Of a stretch of 62,091 bases of DNA, positions 36,159-49,468 are shown piece by piece. Positions within the stretch are counted from its first letter, which is position 1; every line of letters begins with the position of its first letter. The stretch is from Bigelowiella natans CCMP2755 (Eukaryota > Cercozoa > Chlorarachniophyceae). Below the pieces are notes generated by a model, which saw nothing but the letters and a program-made list of their open reading frames with translations, ran no database searches and was not told the origin of the DNA. The stretch is taken from NCBI GenBank assembly GCA_000320545.1, contig ADNK01000947.1, forward strand, positions 1-62,091, read 5' to 3'. A program made the translations under genes and the position numbers.

Positions 36159-37780
36159 GCAGAGATCAATTCACTCCACGAACACTGAAAGCAACACATT
36201 GCTCTCTGCAAATGTCTGCTTGAAGCCATGGATGCGATGACACAATGCATGTTATCATGTGTCAAATGGGCAAAAGATTTTTGCACGCTCTTTCACGTGC
36301 TGTGCACGTTGCAACGACGAGTGCGTGCGAGCATGCCCATGCTTTATAGCTTCCGATCCTGTCAGAACTCATCGTTTCCAAAGTGATCTGCGTGAGATGA
36401 CTGCTTGCAGCGCACAAGCATTCGGCGACCATTCGACTGATGGTGCACGCAAGATGCACACAGCATCTCACATTGCAGCAGCGCTCTGGCGCTGCCACAC
36501 AACTGTCGACGTCCAGTGCGATCCTGGGTTCGAATTTTGGCCCTGGAACTGGCTTCATGGATGAAAATCTGCTAGCTTGTTTCCCTGCTGGCCTGGCTCC
36601 AAACACAGCTAGACAGATCGGGGCATCGTTGGGTGCACAAAACTTGAAGCTTGAAAAGACGTTTGCTTGTGCACCGCGCCAGCGCGTGCTGGAGTGCCAA
36701 ATGCCCCAGTCCAGGCGCCGACACGGTCCGTGTCTTCTAGTCTCAAGCATCAGAACTGCTGGACTGGAACTGGGGGAAGACCGATGCGATTCCAATGCCA
36801 TGGGCCATTTTTGAGCTCTGCGATGCTGGACAGCTCTGCTAGTCTGGCACGTGATTGGAGCTTTGCGGTTTTCGAGAAGTGCAGAGATTTTTCGATTTTT
36901 TCGAGGCCAACCGGCTAGCCGGGGTGTTGCAGTGGTGAACATCGCCAGTGCGTGTGCGCACAAAAAGTGCAAAAAGTGGAAAGGCGCTGCCGCGCACACG
37001 CGTGTGTGTTCCGAACCAGCGCTTGCAACGTTTGCTGGTGCGTGCGTGCTGGCGTGCCAATGATGGTTGTCGGTGGTGGTGGTGATGGCGATGGAAATGG
37101 GCCGCTCCAGCGCCACTGCCGTGCGTGCACGCAAGCGCACGTGCAGGACCACAGCCGCCGCAGGTGTTGAGCAACCACGTGTGCCGCGATTGCTCGTTGC
37201 TGGTTTCAGTCAGTGCTCACAACACGCTGGACGCTTGTTCGTGTTTTGGGGTGCGCACAAATCGATGGTGTGCGCTGTCAGCAGTGGCGAAGCCTGGAAG
37301 CACGAGTGAACTTGAACGAGTGGACGAGTGAATCGAAGAAAGTTTGTTTGCGGCAAGGTGAGCTGAACATGACAAACTTTGTGCTTGATGGATGAACGAA
37401 CTCGAGGAAGCTTCGAAGAATCTCTTGACAGCGTGAGTTGACGAAGTGCAATGAGGTTGTCAAAACGTTCAAACTGCACAACTCAATGCTGAAAATGTCA
37501 CAAGATCTTTCTTTTCAAACCACACAGCACGTGCCATCAACACATCAGAGTTGTTCGTGAAGAGTTGAGCATTTCCAATGATCTGAGGTCATTTTCCCAA
37601 AAGCATCAACATCATTTCTGCGACAACCATTGAACCAATCGCTCAGAGTCATGCAGATTTCAATTGTTTGGGTGATTTCCCCTCAAAAGCATCAATGACA
37701 TTGGCGACAAGCATGGAAAAATCCCAACGATCATTGACATAATCAATCAAATCAGTCAATTGCCCTGCTTCCTGCAATTT
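36159..37780. other. GC-rich segment with spurious long open frames
   Basis: Between the TEX9-like gene and the next plus-strand gene the composition changes: about 36240-37450 is clearly richer in GC, with words such as gtgcgtgcgtgctggcgtgc, agcagcgctctggcgctgc and gcgcacacgcgtgtgtg. Open frames up to 296 codons occur on the minus strand (37152-36262) and shorter ones on all other frames. None has typical protein composition, splice partners or recognisable motifs; they are explained by the lack of AT-rich stop codons. No gene is called. Confidence 0.5.
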
Positions 37781-37787
37781 GAGCAAC

Positions 37788-37850
37788 GGAGCCGAGAAAG
37801 GAAGCAATCTTTTAGCACGAGGGAGCCGAGAAAGGAAGCAATCTTTTAGC
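37788..37850. repeat. Direct repeat, 29-bp copies with period about 34
   Basis: The sequence ggagccgagaaaggaagcaa plus tcttttagc is present twice, separated by acga/g. The two copies are identical. Confidence 0.85.
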
Positions 37851-37859
37851 TAAAAAAGC

Positions 37860-38340
37860 GTCATGATGCTAGTGCACACACAGAGAAAACATCAAGTGAA
37901 GGCTGGATCTCACAGTGAGAGGCAGCGAAGGAAGAAACACGCGGTGTACATGGTCGAATCCCGCCGACGCCAGATCTTTCTTTGTACATGCGCTCCGGAA
38001 AGAGAATTGTGATAGTGTTCAAAACAAAGCTTGCCACCACCATTTGTACCGGAACGACAACACTAAACGTGGGGTTCTCCATGATTCGCTCACCACACTA
38101 ACAATAGATTGGGTGGCAGTACTCGCTACTGAAAAAAGGACGATGAGACATCCTCTTACCGATGTCGATTCTTCGTGCAAATTGATGTCGCAAACACCAA
38201 ATTGCCACAATTCCACAGGTGAACAGTGAGAGATTTCTTGTGAATTCTTCGCCTCCTCCTCTCGTATTTCGGACAAAATGCAAGAGGTCGGATTCCTGCG
38301 CGTACGGCATTGTTCATTGTTCATTGTTCATTGTTCATTG
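37860..38340. other. Open frames on both strands, no decided gene, plus a heptamer repeat
   Basis: A plus-strand frame (37915-38229, with LTTLTIDWVAVLATEKRTMR) and a minus-strand frame (38324-38019) overlap fully. Neither has a clear start or splice partner and neither matches a family I know. A short T-loop-like string (ggtcgaatccc) occurs near 37950, but the rest of a tRNA cannot be folded around it. A heptamer, attgttc, is repeated four times at about 38309-38340. Confidence 0.3.
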
Positions 38341-38361
38341 CATGAACACGGAAACTAATAG

Positions 38362-40070
38362 ATGATGAAGCGACGCCGCCCAGAAGAGCTAGAGCCCCAT
38401 GAATGCTGGCAATGCGACTGCGGAAAAGTAATACTTTTGGTGAAGGATTTGGGGGTTGTGGGGATGTGCTGTTTGGTACGAGTAAATAGGGTGTTGCAAC
38501 AAATGATCGAAAAATCGTGCAAAGTTAGGCAAGAAATGCCTTGTAACATTTCGAAGTGGTTTATCCTATGGTAGGTTTATAAGAAAACTTCTGTCCACTC
38601 AATTGGTCGCCACAAAGAGAGATGTGTACTGTGGCTCGGAGCTAATCCCCAGACACGTCCCTCCCTACTAGAAGAGATAGAGCGATGCATCCGAATAACT
38701 AGAACCTGTACAGCTGATAACCAACATCAAATTTCAGTTTCAGTTTTATTAATTAATAATGTGTTTTGTTCAATTTCAGCTCCGAGCTCAAGATTAAATT
38801 TTGAGAGCGTTTTTGCCTCAGTTGATCATTGGGGAGAATTGAGTATTGGTAGATTTATCATTGAGCCGACCCTCAATGCAATATGGATCGATAGCGGGGG
38901 CAGCAGTATGTTATCATTAGATGTTAAAAGAGATAGGCATCCTTGGAATAAGGTGACAAAAAATACTTCAAGAAGTTTGAGAAATCTAAGATAGCAATTG
39001 TCACAGGCGTTTCATTTTGCATACGAAGGGCAAAATGTATTTGAGAAAATCATGGTAAAATATGGAGAGTAAGATCTCAATATTCTTCTAAAGATATTAA
39101 CTAACGACTTACAGGCTACATATATGAAAAAAGCCAGTGCTAGCTTTCCCTGCTTAATGCAAAATGGAAAATGGATACTCATCTCCCTACGATGTGTTGG
39201 CACAACACGTGTCTTCATGATAGGGTGGATTCAAGATATTACACTTCAGTTGAGTCAAGTACAGAAAATTGTGCAGGAGAGAACAAACTCTTCCCGCCAA
39301 GAGGGTCGTTCATCAAGAATTGCTGACCCGAATAGGACAAGGGCAAATGCGCATGCAACATCTACGTCGGCCCAAGAATGGGTGCCACACAGGGACAGGT
39401 CAAGACAATGCAACAATGCAATATCTTAAGATTCTAATTTGATCACTAACATAGCGTCCTATTGTTAAATGTGTGCAGGAATGTCCAAGGTGGTGTTGTC
39501 CCAAATCTTAAGGAAGGTTTTGTTCCAAGGATAAATTCTAGGGGTGCTGAGAGTATCGATCGCACCTTCTCACATAGCAACCGTCGCATAGAATCGCATG
39601 AAGAATTATTGCCGCATGAAGAATTTGGACATAGAAGAAAACAAATTAGGAGCATCATGCTAGAAGACAAATTTGCTACAAATTCTGCCAAGATGAAGAA
39701 TCTCGATAGTTTCTCAGGTTCAAATGCAGTAGCCAGAGCTAGTTGGGTCCGTAACCTTGTTAAATCAGAACAAAGAGGATTGCCCAGAAGAAAGATTTAC
39801 TCTGAATCCCCCCCGCATTTGAGATATCCCGAAGCAGCTGGAAGGCCTAGTTTATTACACCAATCCCAACTTGAAGGTACAACTGAGTCCAGAAGATTAA
39901 TTGGCTATGGTGTTTCATCAGCGTCATCATCGAGAAAAAAGGAACTACAAACTAGCCAGTCAGCGCCACAACAAGTGCACATGGGGTTATCTAGGATTGC
40001 AAACGAATCTCAAGTTGGTTCAGCGTCTCAGAAAGACACAGGAATAAGTGCAAAACAAAGAAAAATTTAA
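38362..40070 (+). CDS. PAS-like domain protein with a possible N-terminal Cys cluster
   Basis: Secure exons, in phase: 38780-38952, 39007-39054, 39115-39398 and 39479-40070. The first three build one domain: VDHWGELSIGRFIIEPTLNA, WIDSGGSSMLSLDVKRDRHP, HFAYEGQNVFEKIM, KASASFPCLMQNGKWILISL, and TRVFMIGWIQDITLQLSQVQ. The order, and the closing GWIQDIT strand leading into a helix, are those of a PAS/PAC sensor domain, which binds small ligands or partner proteins. About 260 residues of Ser/Arg/Gln-rich disordered sequence follow, ending GISAKQRKI. Upstream, 38362 starts MMKRRRPEELEPHECWQCDC and looks like a first exon; it can be spliced in several ways to bring in FCPLNWSPQREMC, giving a zinc-binding cluster reminiscent of CW-type fingers. 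The join to 38780 needs phase 1 and was not settled. No kinase or cyclase domain is present. Confidence 0.6.
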
Positions 40071-41079
40071 TTTGGTCAAAGAAAGTGGGCAAACTGGATA
40101 ATTAGACATTTGATGTACTTCATAGAAATCTTAAAGAAATATAATCTGTCGTGCAATGTATACAAACGCAGGCGAGTTTTAACAGCGCATACTACCCGAG
40201 CTTACTGACGGCAACATCTTTTCAATAACAACTTATCCGTATTCTCCCAGTCACATGGGGGTTAAGAAACAACGGATATTGTATCTGGACTTCTGGACAT
40301 AAGAGTGCTGACAAAATGGACTGAACCCCTGGTATGATTTAGTAAATAAAGCAGAAAAGTGTATGACAGACTTTGGCTGTCTAAAAAAAGATTATGCCTA
40401 AACTTTGTTGTCTCATTGAGAAGACACTCTACCACTGTTCACCACTCCTCTCATGTACACATGGCATTACAGCTAGTCTAGCAGTGGTGTGTAAAGACAA
40501 TGCGCAACTCTAGTTCAGAATTAAAGCTCTTGCAGAGTGGAAGGATGTACATGATAAAATCACTTGCATGTCACATGTAACAACCTCGTATGTGTACATG
40601 TGCCGACACGTAGTGACAAGAAAATTTAATAATGTGCTAGAGTGTCGTCTTAGCATCTTAGCTAGAGGCATTGCAAAACGAGCTAGCGAGTGCACATCTA
40701 CTTGTCGTAAATGGTTAAAATTGTGAGCTTCGAAGGCATCGTTGGTCCTAACACAACTAGAAACTTTGCTAGCACATGATGTGCTTGTGTAGATACCCGC
40801 TAGCTCGGCACACAAACATGCACACACGTGCTGCTTTGGATTTGAATGGCACATTTGGTGCCATCTAACAAGCTAGTAAGTAGACACAATGACACACTGT
40901 TCATCACTTCTAGCTTTGCTCATTGTGTCATGCCTGTGTAGCCAATCTAACAATCTAGCATGTCTAGATGTCTAGATGTGCGTCAAACATTGTTATCAAT
41001 AATTAATGAGAAAAACATGTAAATACCAACAATAGATGCTGCCATCACCTAGATGACTTTATCTAGACTTTCCATTGTT
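40071..41079. other. Tail-to-tail intergenic island rich in CTAG
   Basis: This is the gap between the 3' ends of the PAS-like gene (+) and the EDR2-like gene (-). From about 40440 to 41075 CTAG words recur (ctagtctagcag, gtctagatgtctagatgtg, acaagctagtaagtag) together with TGCACA and ACATGT. There are no microsatellites and no supported exon. Confidence 0.65.
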
Positions 41080-42101
41080 TCAACATCCATCGTCTACCCC
41101 ATCGTCAACTTCATCATTGTCATCGATTGAAGCGTACTTGATGCCCTCAATAGCAGCCTCCATCTTCGCTCTTTCAGCTGCTGATTTTGCTAATGTAGTA
41201 TGAATGTGGTTAATCTTATGCAACCCGATGAGAGGCAGCACTATCTAGACTGTGCCACACAAGAGTAATCCGTTTGGTAAACTATAACTGCTTTAAATAA
41301 AGTGTACGAGGTTAGGGTATAAAAAATTGATGTACTATTCCTCATTTCAAGATAATCATCATTATAATTATTAAGAGATTATCAGAAATCAAACTTTTAA
41401 ATAGCAATTAACCTGCTGCAGCCGCCAATGTTGCTTTAGCACTAGCATCTTCTGCTCTTTCAGCAATTGATGATGATGATGATGATGATGGTGGTGATGA
41501 AGACATCGGCGACGGTATTGCTGCATTGCTGTCATCATCCTCTAATCTGATTTCTCTAGCTTTTGAAAGATCCATATTCCCTTGATTCAGAAGTAGCAAA
41601 GAATATGAAGCAACTCCATCAAATCGATCTCATAGCACATATTGTAGACTGTTATTGGAACTTTGTATCTATCACAGTAGTCGCTACCACTACTTCTTGT
41701 GACTATCTTTCCATTCATCGGCAAGTTATTGGTATCCCCAACTACAACTAAGCTATAGGTTACCACCTAATCGTACTGCACACATCGCTTTTTCTGGAAG
41801 CTCTTGGACATTCTATTAGTTGTTAAACAAGGCACCGCAGCATATTGAATGAATGTAATGAAAGATGATGATGGTCATGTTCACATTCGATCGAATGCTA
41901 CGTTTATGTGAAGTCTGCAGGAATGTGTCATAAGACAATAAAATTTGCCCGCGCGCATACACAGACTCGCGCGCGCGCGCGCGCACACACACACACACAC
42001 ACAAAAACTTTGTCTTAATATACATATATAGCATATTAATGTACATAAAAGAGGAAGAAATACAAATGATTACAATTAGATACTGTAAATGTATATAATG
42101 T

Positions 42102-42142
<41 letters not shown>

Positions 42143-42490
42143 TCACTTTCTATATTTTAAATTTCGATGCAGCATTAAATTGATTGCTATCATAATCACG
42201 TTACTAATTACCTTCCCCTCTAAGACCCAAACCATATCCACCACCACAGATGATATGAACATCTGTCATAATGAAACAACAACCGATCAATTTGAATAGG
42301 CATTCACCAGCATCATCACATCATTCAACTACCATTGAAAAAAATACACATGATTAATGGTGCTGTTTACGGAGCGGTACTTCTATAATGTGATGGAATA
42401 AAAATTGGAGGGTGAGAGCAGAATTGAAAATTTCGAAGCTCAAAAGGCGACTTGCAAGCCATATTATATGTGCACTCACAACTCAAAAAT

Positions 42491-42530
<40 letters not shown>

Positions 42531-43091
42531 CATGTATATGCGTATGTGTGCGTGCGTGCGTGTGTGTTTGCGCTACCGAGGCAATCTTGAGGATTCCCTT
42601 TGCTATGATCGAAGTATCAACCTTCATCCATAGTCATGATTAATGTGTAAGATGATGATGTTGGTGGTGATGAAGAAAGCTATAGGTACCGTTCTCTTGT
42701 AATAATACTAATACAAATTATACTACTAATTATAACAATAGCTGTATGTAGCTGTCGTTGGTGTTTGGCTACGCATGATGAATTAAATAACGAATTCTCA
42801 ATCGCTTGTCCATTTATATTTATAAAGTGATACGACTACTATTACTATTACCTCAACGTCCACCTCCATATAGTCCTTTCCAAAGAAATATCTTGAAGAA
42901 TAACAACAAAAGAATAACACATATCGAAGTGGTTGTAATGTTATAATCGACGAAGTACAATGTAAAGCCCTCATCATCACAGATGCTTTTATGCACGATG
43001 CTTCTTTTGCTCAGATCACAGGATGCTGATGACTTGAGGAGTCCTTCATTCATTGTAACCGGCGTCACTTTATTTTTCCTCCCCTCCTCCT

Positions 43092-43137
<46 letters not shown>

Positions 43138-45337
43138 GAATGAATGAATGAATGAATGAATCACCTCTGGCTGACAGCTTTTCCCATTACCACGGGTACA
43201 TTTGCCCCTACAGCTGCTTTCAGGGCTCCTCTCATCAGAAATGGCCCTTGCTCAAGATGCGTGATTAGCTTGAATCTTCGATCGAGCTGTATGTATGTAG
43301 TCGGCGTATTGTGTGTATATTGCGGTCAATGGTATATGACAACGATGATGATGATATTGAGGATTATATTGATGATTAAAATGTATTTTAGTGATTAATA
43401 ATAACTAATGGTAGCAATACAACAGCAGCAACAACAACAACAGATGCGAATGATACTAGTGATGAAAAATTGGACAACGAAGAGAATATGATATAACCAC
43501 ATATTAACAAAAATCCTCCTTCTCTTTGACATGGTGTAGTATTACCTGCTCTTTTGTATGATTTCTCAAGCCTATTAATAACTTTCGATAGTTATCGCTC
43601 ATCTCGCCCCCTCTGCCATCATCATCATCATCATCATCATCATCATTATCATCAAATCATCATCTTTCCTGGCCTCCTCCTCCAGCTCTTGGCTGCTGTG
43701 TCATTATTATCATCTAATGCTACCCTCTATATATGTGCATATGTGCTGTATGCGTACAGATTTAGATCATGCAATTTCCTCTCCCCTTCTCTCCTCAACT
43801 AAGTCACAATGGGGTCCTCTTAAAGTCGTTATTTGTTACTACGGCTGCTGCTAGACTATGATGATTCACCTGGAATGATGGTTGTGTTGTAGAAGTAGTC
43901 CCTCAGGGCGATGATGATAGGATACAACAGACACTCCAAGTGATCTAAGGAGGTGGAGGAGGACAGTGATAGTAGTAGTAGTAGTAGTAAGAGTAGTACT
44001 TGTTGTAGTAGTAGTAGTAGCGTTATAAGTTTATTATAACATCACAAATAATGTTTCCCCTCCTCCTCCTATTCACTTCTTGGGTGTGCTTAGAGTGATA
44101 GTCATTCTTTTGTTTTCTTACGTTGTATTACAAAATTGAGCACATTAATTTTCGTAGTTGTTTCCTCCTTGAAAGGAATGTAATTATGTACCTCACTTGT
44201 AGATTGATGATAACGGTGTATCCTCCCCCTCCTCCTCCTCTTTCCTCGTCACTAGAAGTACCACTTTTGCTAATATTGCTAGAAGTAGTAGCAGCAGCAG
44301 CAGCAATAATGTTGTCATCTTTCCCTACTAGTCCTCCTCCTCCTTCTTCTTCTTCTTCTTCTTCTTCCTCTTCCGGTCTTTTTCTTCTTCTTCTTCCTAA
44401 ACTTGCTGCTGTTGTAGTAATTTCTTCTCTATGCTTCTGCAGCCATTCACCCTGTCAATCATAGTATTAGCACCAGAAACAACAACGACGAGACAATACA
44501 ACAACTATCATGATCTAATTAGCTACTTACTTTCCTTTATTATCTTCTCATTATATTTTTATATTCTCCGACATTATAATAATAATAATAAAATAATAAT
44601 AATAATAATAATAATAATAGTGATCATCATCATCATCATCGTGATAGAGAGCTGCTGCCAACAGTTATAGTACTACTTTCATGTCTCCATCATAGCTGCT
44701 GACAGCTTCTTCTTTTTCTTCTTCTTCTTCTTCTTCTTCTTCTTCTTCTTCTACTACTACTACTATCACTACTGCTAATACCTTTATCGAAGCTACATGC
44801 TCCAAAAGTGGAGAATCCGAGGAAGAAGAAGCATCGATTTTGATGACATCAACGTGGTGTAGGGGAAACATGACCTCTCCCTTAAAAGCAAGGACCAAGA
44901 AGAAGAAGAAGAAGACATAACGTATGAAAAGAAAGATTGTTTATTGGGATTGATGATAAGATTACAGAATACAAAAAGTAACCGTATACATACGCATCAA
45001 TGAAATGCACTATGAGAATATGCTCGATTTTTAGATGATGATGATAATTAATGATGGTAATGATGATGATGATAAATAATAGTACCGCAGGTTGTTTCTT
45101 ACGATCTTGAAGATAAGTCTTAGACCTTACCAGTACCTATTATCCGTCGTTGTTGCAGTAGCGGTAGTACATAATATATATTATATTATACACATAATTG
45201 TAGTATGCAAGGAGGACAATGAGCAGGAGGAGGAGGGTGCTAGTCGTGAGCCATCGTCCCCAAACACAATATAATTATAATTATCTATTATTACTACTAG
45301 TACATTCTCAAGCGGAGGAGCTGACCAATTTCCCCAG

Positions 45338-45369
<32 letters not shown>

Positions 45370-45435
45370 AAATCAACATATAATGATGATGATCACTACT
45401 ACTACTACTACTACAATTAGTCGTAAGAGGAGGAA

Positions 45436-45475
<40 letters not shown>

Positions 45476-45905
45476 ATCGTCACATTAAGAAAGGAATATC
45501 GTGATATCACATGCAAGACTATTACAGTGAAACCCTGCTACTTATTCGTTCGAGTATCAAATCCAGCAACATGGTGGTGGTGGTGGTGATGATGATGATG
45601 ATGATGATGCTCAGGAAATATACTAATAAATACACAACAATAGCATTCTGATGACCTCCTTTTGAAGTGGTGACAACAGCTTCGATGGTGGTGATGATGA
45701 TGATGATGAGGATGATGAATTCGTGGTAAGTACATCTTTCTCTTCTCGCTGGAATAACTTTTGTTGTTGTTGTTGTTGTTGTTGCTGTTGTTGTTGTATT
45801 AGGCGGTGAACAGTTCCTGTGTCTACTTTCTGGCGAAGGCAGTAGCAGTAGTAGTAGTATAAGTAGTAGTAGTATAAGTAGTAGTGGTATAAGTAGTAGT
45901 GGTAT

Positions 45906-45940
<35 letters not shown>

Positions 45941-46183
45941 AATGATGGTTGTGGAAATGGGTATCACACATAAATGATGATGTTCATTTTGTACGGCTAT
46001 CCACCTCTACTACTACTATTGTGTACCGTTGTTTTGCATTCTCTGCTACTTTAACTACTGCTTCTACTACTATAACTACTACTACTACTACTACTACTAC
46101 TATCACCAGCAGCAGTACTAAGTAGTAACTTTTGATTTTAGTTCTATACACCACCGCTATGACAATAATGGTATTGCTAAGCG

Positions 46184-46237
<54 letters not shown>

Positions 46238-46607
46238 TACCCGATTATGGTTGATTTTGCTGGTAATAGGACTGGAGTGTGTAAAAGTAGTAGTAGTAGT
46301 AGTAGTCTTTGATGATGCGGTTGCTTGATGATGATTATGGCTGCTAGCGGTGGTGGATACAGATTCCTGCATTATTAGTAACATTACGAGTAGTGATGCG
46401 TGACAAGTAAGTAAATGATACCACAAAAGCATGCCATTATGGTGATGGTGGTGATGTAGGTCGAATCGCCCAAATTATAACCCAATGTTCCCCGTAGTAG
46501 TTACAGTGATTGCTATATCATATTCATGGAGAGCGAAAAAATGCTCTTTAAGCGTTATAGTCATCATTGTCTCATTGTATCATTTATCAGTAGTCATGCC
46601 CATTATT

Positions 46608-46654
<47 letters not shown>

Positions 46655-47472
46655 ACCGTTTCAGTAATACATTTAAGTGTTGTTATAATGTTTGTTCGAG
46701 TACATAAATACAACCTCATTATCTTTGGTGCCTTGATTAAGGATACTACTAGAAGGGGATGGAGGAGGACTGCCACCAATCATGCCATCATAGTGACTAT
46801 GATGATGATGACCATAACCCGGATAGAGCGGTCTAGGAACAACAATATTAAGTAATAATAGTTATTAAAAAGCAGGCTACGACGGACGACGGGTGTATGC
46901 ATGTTTCCCCCCCACTATATCCTGCTGGTGTGACAAACCTCAGTGAAAAATCTTGGTTAAGTGTTGTGATTAATGCTGCGATGAGGAGGAGGGTGGATGA
47001 AGGTAGAATATTGTCCCATCGTTTTCTGAATCTATGCTGCATCAGGAGGCTTCTAATCCTTCCTCTTCCTCTGCTCCGGGTGATTGGTCGCATACCGTCT
47101 ACTCCGCGGGAGGAATAGGGTAGTTGGCACTTCTTCTACTCGATGTATATGGTGTAATATGGGTGAGTGGTGTGTTGTGAGTGTCCTCCCTCCTCCCTTT
47201 CCTTTCTCTTTCTGCAATACTAACAGTTTACGAGAGGATGGATTAATATCCAAACAGGTAGTAGATAGTAGATAGTAGTAGTATTAAGGGTGGGGGGCAT
47301 GCATGACATGCTTCTTACATTCAAGTGTAGTAAGTAAGTACCAGATCCTTTTCTTGCTTACGACAAGCACAATTCCGTTGACGTAACTCATAAATGCCCT
47401 ATTATTACTATTATTTATTACTGCTGCAACTACTGCATACAACACTTTGAATGGGTCCTCCACCATCATCAT
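41080..47472 (-). CDS. EDR2-like protein: START-like region plus DUF1336 (EDR2_C) domain
   Basis: The C-terminal exons join in perfect phase: 43612-43546, 43286-43165, 42891-42852, 42621-42577, 42262-42212, 41812-41767, 41741-41694, 41580-41413 and 41189-41080. Together they give MSDNYRKLLIGLRN, LDRRFKLITHLEQGPFLMRG, ALKAAVGANVPVVMGKAVSQ, YFFGKDYMEVDVEVDTSIIA, KGILKIASMFISSVVVDMVW and NVQELPEKAMCAVRLG, the hallmark blocks of the EDR2 C-terminal domain. Plant EDR2 binds lipid through a START domain and regulates cell death; EDR2_C is a lipid/membrane-associated domain. Upstream exons (44880-44782, 44451-44197, 45829-45734, 46366-46241 and about 47093-46960 with HRFRKRWDNIL) fit a START-type region; the likely start is MMMVEDPFKVLYAVVAAVIN at 47472. 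The last two exons add a Ser-rich, acidic tail ending DDGC; without the 41694/41580 splice that tail would be a separate 90-aa gene. Several 5' junctions are unproven. Confidence 0.75.
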
Positions 47473-47779
47473 GAAGAAGCTCACGTAGAAGAAGAAGAAG
47501 AAGAAGAAGAAGAAGAAGAAGAAGAAGGAGAAGAATGGGTGACTACTTCAACTATTACAGGGCGGCAGTAGCAGCCTACAGCTTAGCCTAAAACAGATCG
47601 TCACAGTAGTGAGCTACACCAGGCAGGAGGTAGGCAACTTCTTTCTCTCACTTGCATTAGCTCATCAATCCAAGACATGTTTCGATGATGGATCGTGATG
47701 TCTCTGAGCTCAACCCTTCCACACCCAAAACCGTGAGTGACTTAATTGTTTCTTTCAGAGGCTACTGCCATTACCACAG
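47473..47779. promoter_or_regulatory. Short head-to-head promoter with (GAA)n tract
   Basis: Only 307 bp separate the proposed start codons of the EDR2-like gene (-) and the F-box gene (+), so they probably share a bidirectional promoter. A perfect (GAA/TTC)n tract of about 12 units lies at 47490-47526, close to the EDR2-like start. A short pyrimidine-rich stretch precedes the F-box ATG. Confidence 0.4.
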
Positions 47780-48236
47780 ATGGAGGGGGAGGGGCTCGGG
47801 GTGGATAGCGTAGAATTCAAGAAGTGCGTCGTCACGGGAGAAGAAACTCATGGGCAAAATACAGAGGAGCTGAAGTGTGGTGGTGGTGGTGGAAAACGCA
47901 ATGATGATGAATGCAAGAAGCAATTACAAGAGGATGAAGGGGGGGGAGAAGAACACAAAGAACATAAAGACGGAGAAGATCATGAACACGAATATCAGGA
48001 GCAGCGGCAACAAGCGGGGGGTGAAGTGGGGAAACTATTCGGTAAAATCGGCAGCATAGGTGTCGGTAGCAGTATCAGTGCAAGTGCAGAGGTGATCTCC
48101 ACACTCATCGGGCAATCCTCCTCCTCCTCCTCCTCCTCCTCCTCCTCCTCCTTGCCCTCCAGCAATACATTTGCTTCTGCTGCTAGTGACATCGTCAAAT
48201 CTGCTGGTAGAAGTACTGCTACTACTGCAACTACTG

Positions 48237-48279
<43 letters not shown>

Positions 48280-48917
48280 GACGATGGGTCTCGAAGAAAT
48301 GATGAGCATCATGCGTCTCAAACCACTAGCCAGTCCTCCTCCTCCTATCCTGCAGCATCACGATGACGTCAATGCTCAACTCAGTAAGATATACACAGCA
48401 GCAGAAGCCATTTTCATTATGAAACAGACTTACATGCATTCTGCAGAACATCATAAAAATACATACATCCATCATTCTGCAACACATTCATAACATTATG
48501 TTTCTTGTCCACACATAATGAGAAGAAGAACCATCATAAGGCATTGTGAGTAATAATAATAATATGGAAATATGATAATAAGGAGGGAAAATAACATTAA
48601 CACGTTGGTGGTGAGGGTATTATTATGGACTCGTAGATAGCAGCTAGAGAATCAATCAATACCCTAATGTTGGCTACTACTACCACTACTACTTTTTTTA
48701 TGCTGGTGGTGCTGGTACTTCAGAGAATGAATATAAGGACGGTGACGTTGATCATCCATCCGCTAGTCGTCGTGTGTTGGGAATCATTACTATAATCAGA
48801 GAGATATTGAGTTGTATCCCTACATCAGATCTTCTTCCATTGAGAATGGTAGTAACAATAGATGATGATTATGATAATGATGATGATGATGGTAAGACTA
48901 ATGCGGTCAAATGGTTG

Positions 48918-48955
<38 letters not shown>

Positions 48956-49021
48956 TATACCATCATTATTATTATTATGTAATGATTATTTGCATTGTTG
49001 ATAAGTTACTCATTCGATAAG

Positions 49022-49063
<42 letters not shown>

Positions 49064-49167
49064 GTCTGCAAAAAGTGGAACAAATGTACACATCTCGAGC
49101 TTTGTAGCAGGAAGAGAATATCAGAATGCCGTTTAAGGATGACAGCAGCTGCAAAGAAGAGGGTAGT

Positions 49168-49205
<38 letters not shown>

Positions 49206-49428
49206 TAGATGGTGCTTCATTACATATACTATGATCTTCACCCACCATCCTAGTGAGTTAACGGGGCAGTAGTTCTAGTAGTTAGATAGTAATAAACAAA
49301 ACATCCAGTAGAGATTTCTTTCTTTTATTATTATTATTATTATTATTTAAATTATTATTGTACGCTCTGTGGTGTGTGTCTATTTCGTCGGGATACTGGT
49401 GGTTAGGTAGGTAGGTGTTACAGCTCTT

Positions 49429-49468
<40 letters not shown>

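Noticed and set aside
36262-37152. 296-codon minus-strand open frame
   Set aside because: It lies in GC-rich sequence where stop codons are rare; all six frames are unusually open, composition is not protein-like, and there are no splice partners or motifs.
37930-37965. tRNA-like T-loop string ggtcgaatccc followed by a T-rich stretch
   Set aside because: No acceptor stem, D-arm or anticodon arm can be paired at the right distance, so a tRNA gene is not supported.
43030-43160. Coding-looking minus-strand stretch with MNEGLLKSSASCDLSKRS
   Set aside because: The exon ending at 43165 (AVSQ) and the exon starting at 42891 (YFFGKDY) join directly in phase and match the EDR2_C domain, so this stretch is intronic.
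47780-48320. Minus-strand poly-Val/Glu frame opposite the F-box first exon
   Set aside because: It is the shadow of the Ser and Thr tracts of the F-box protein read on the other strand.
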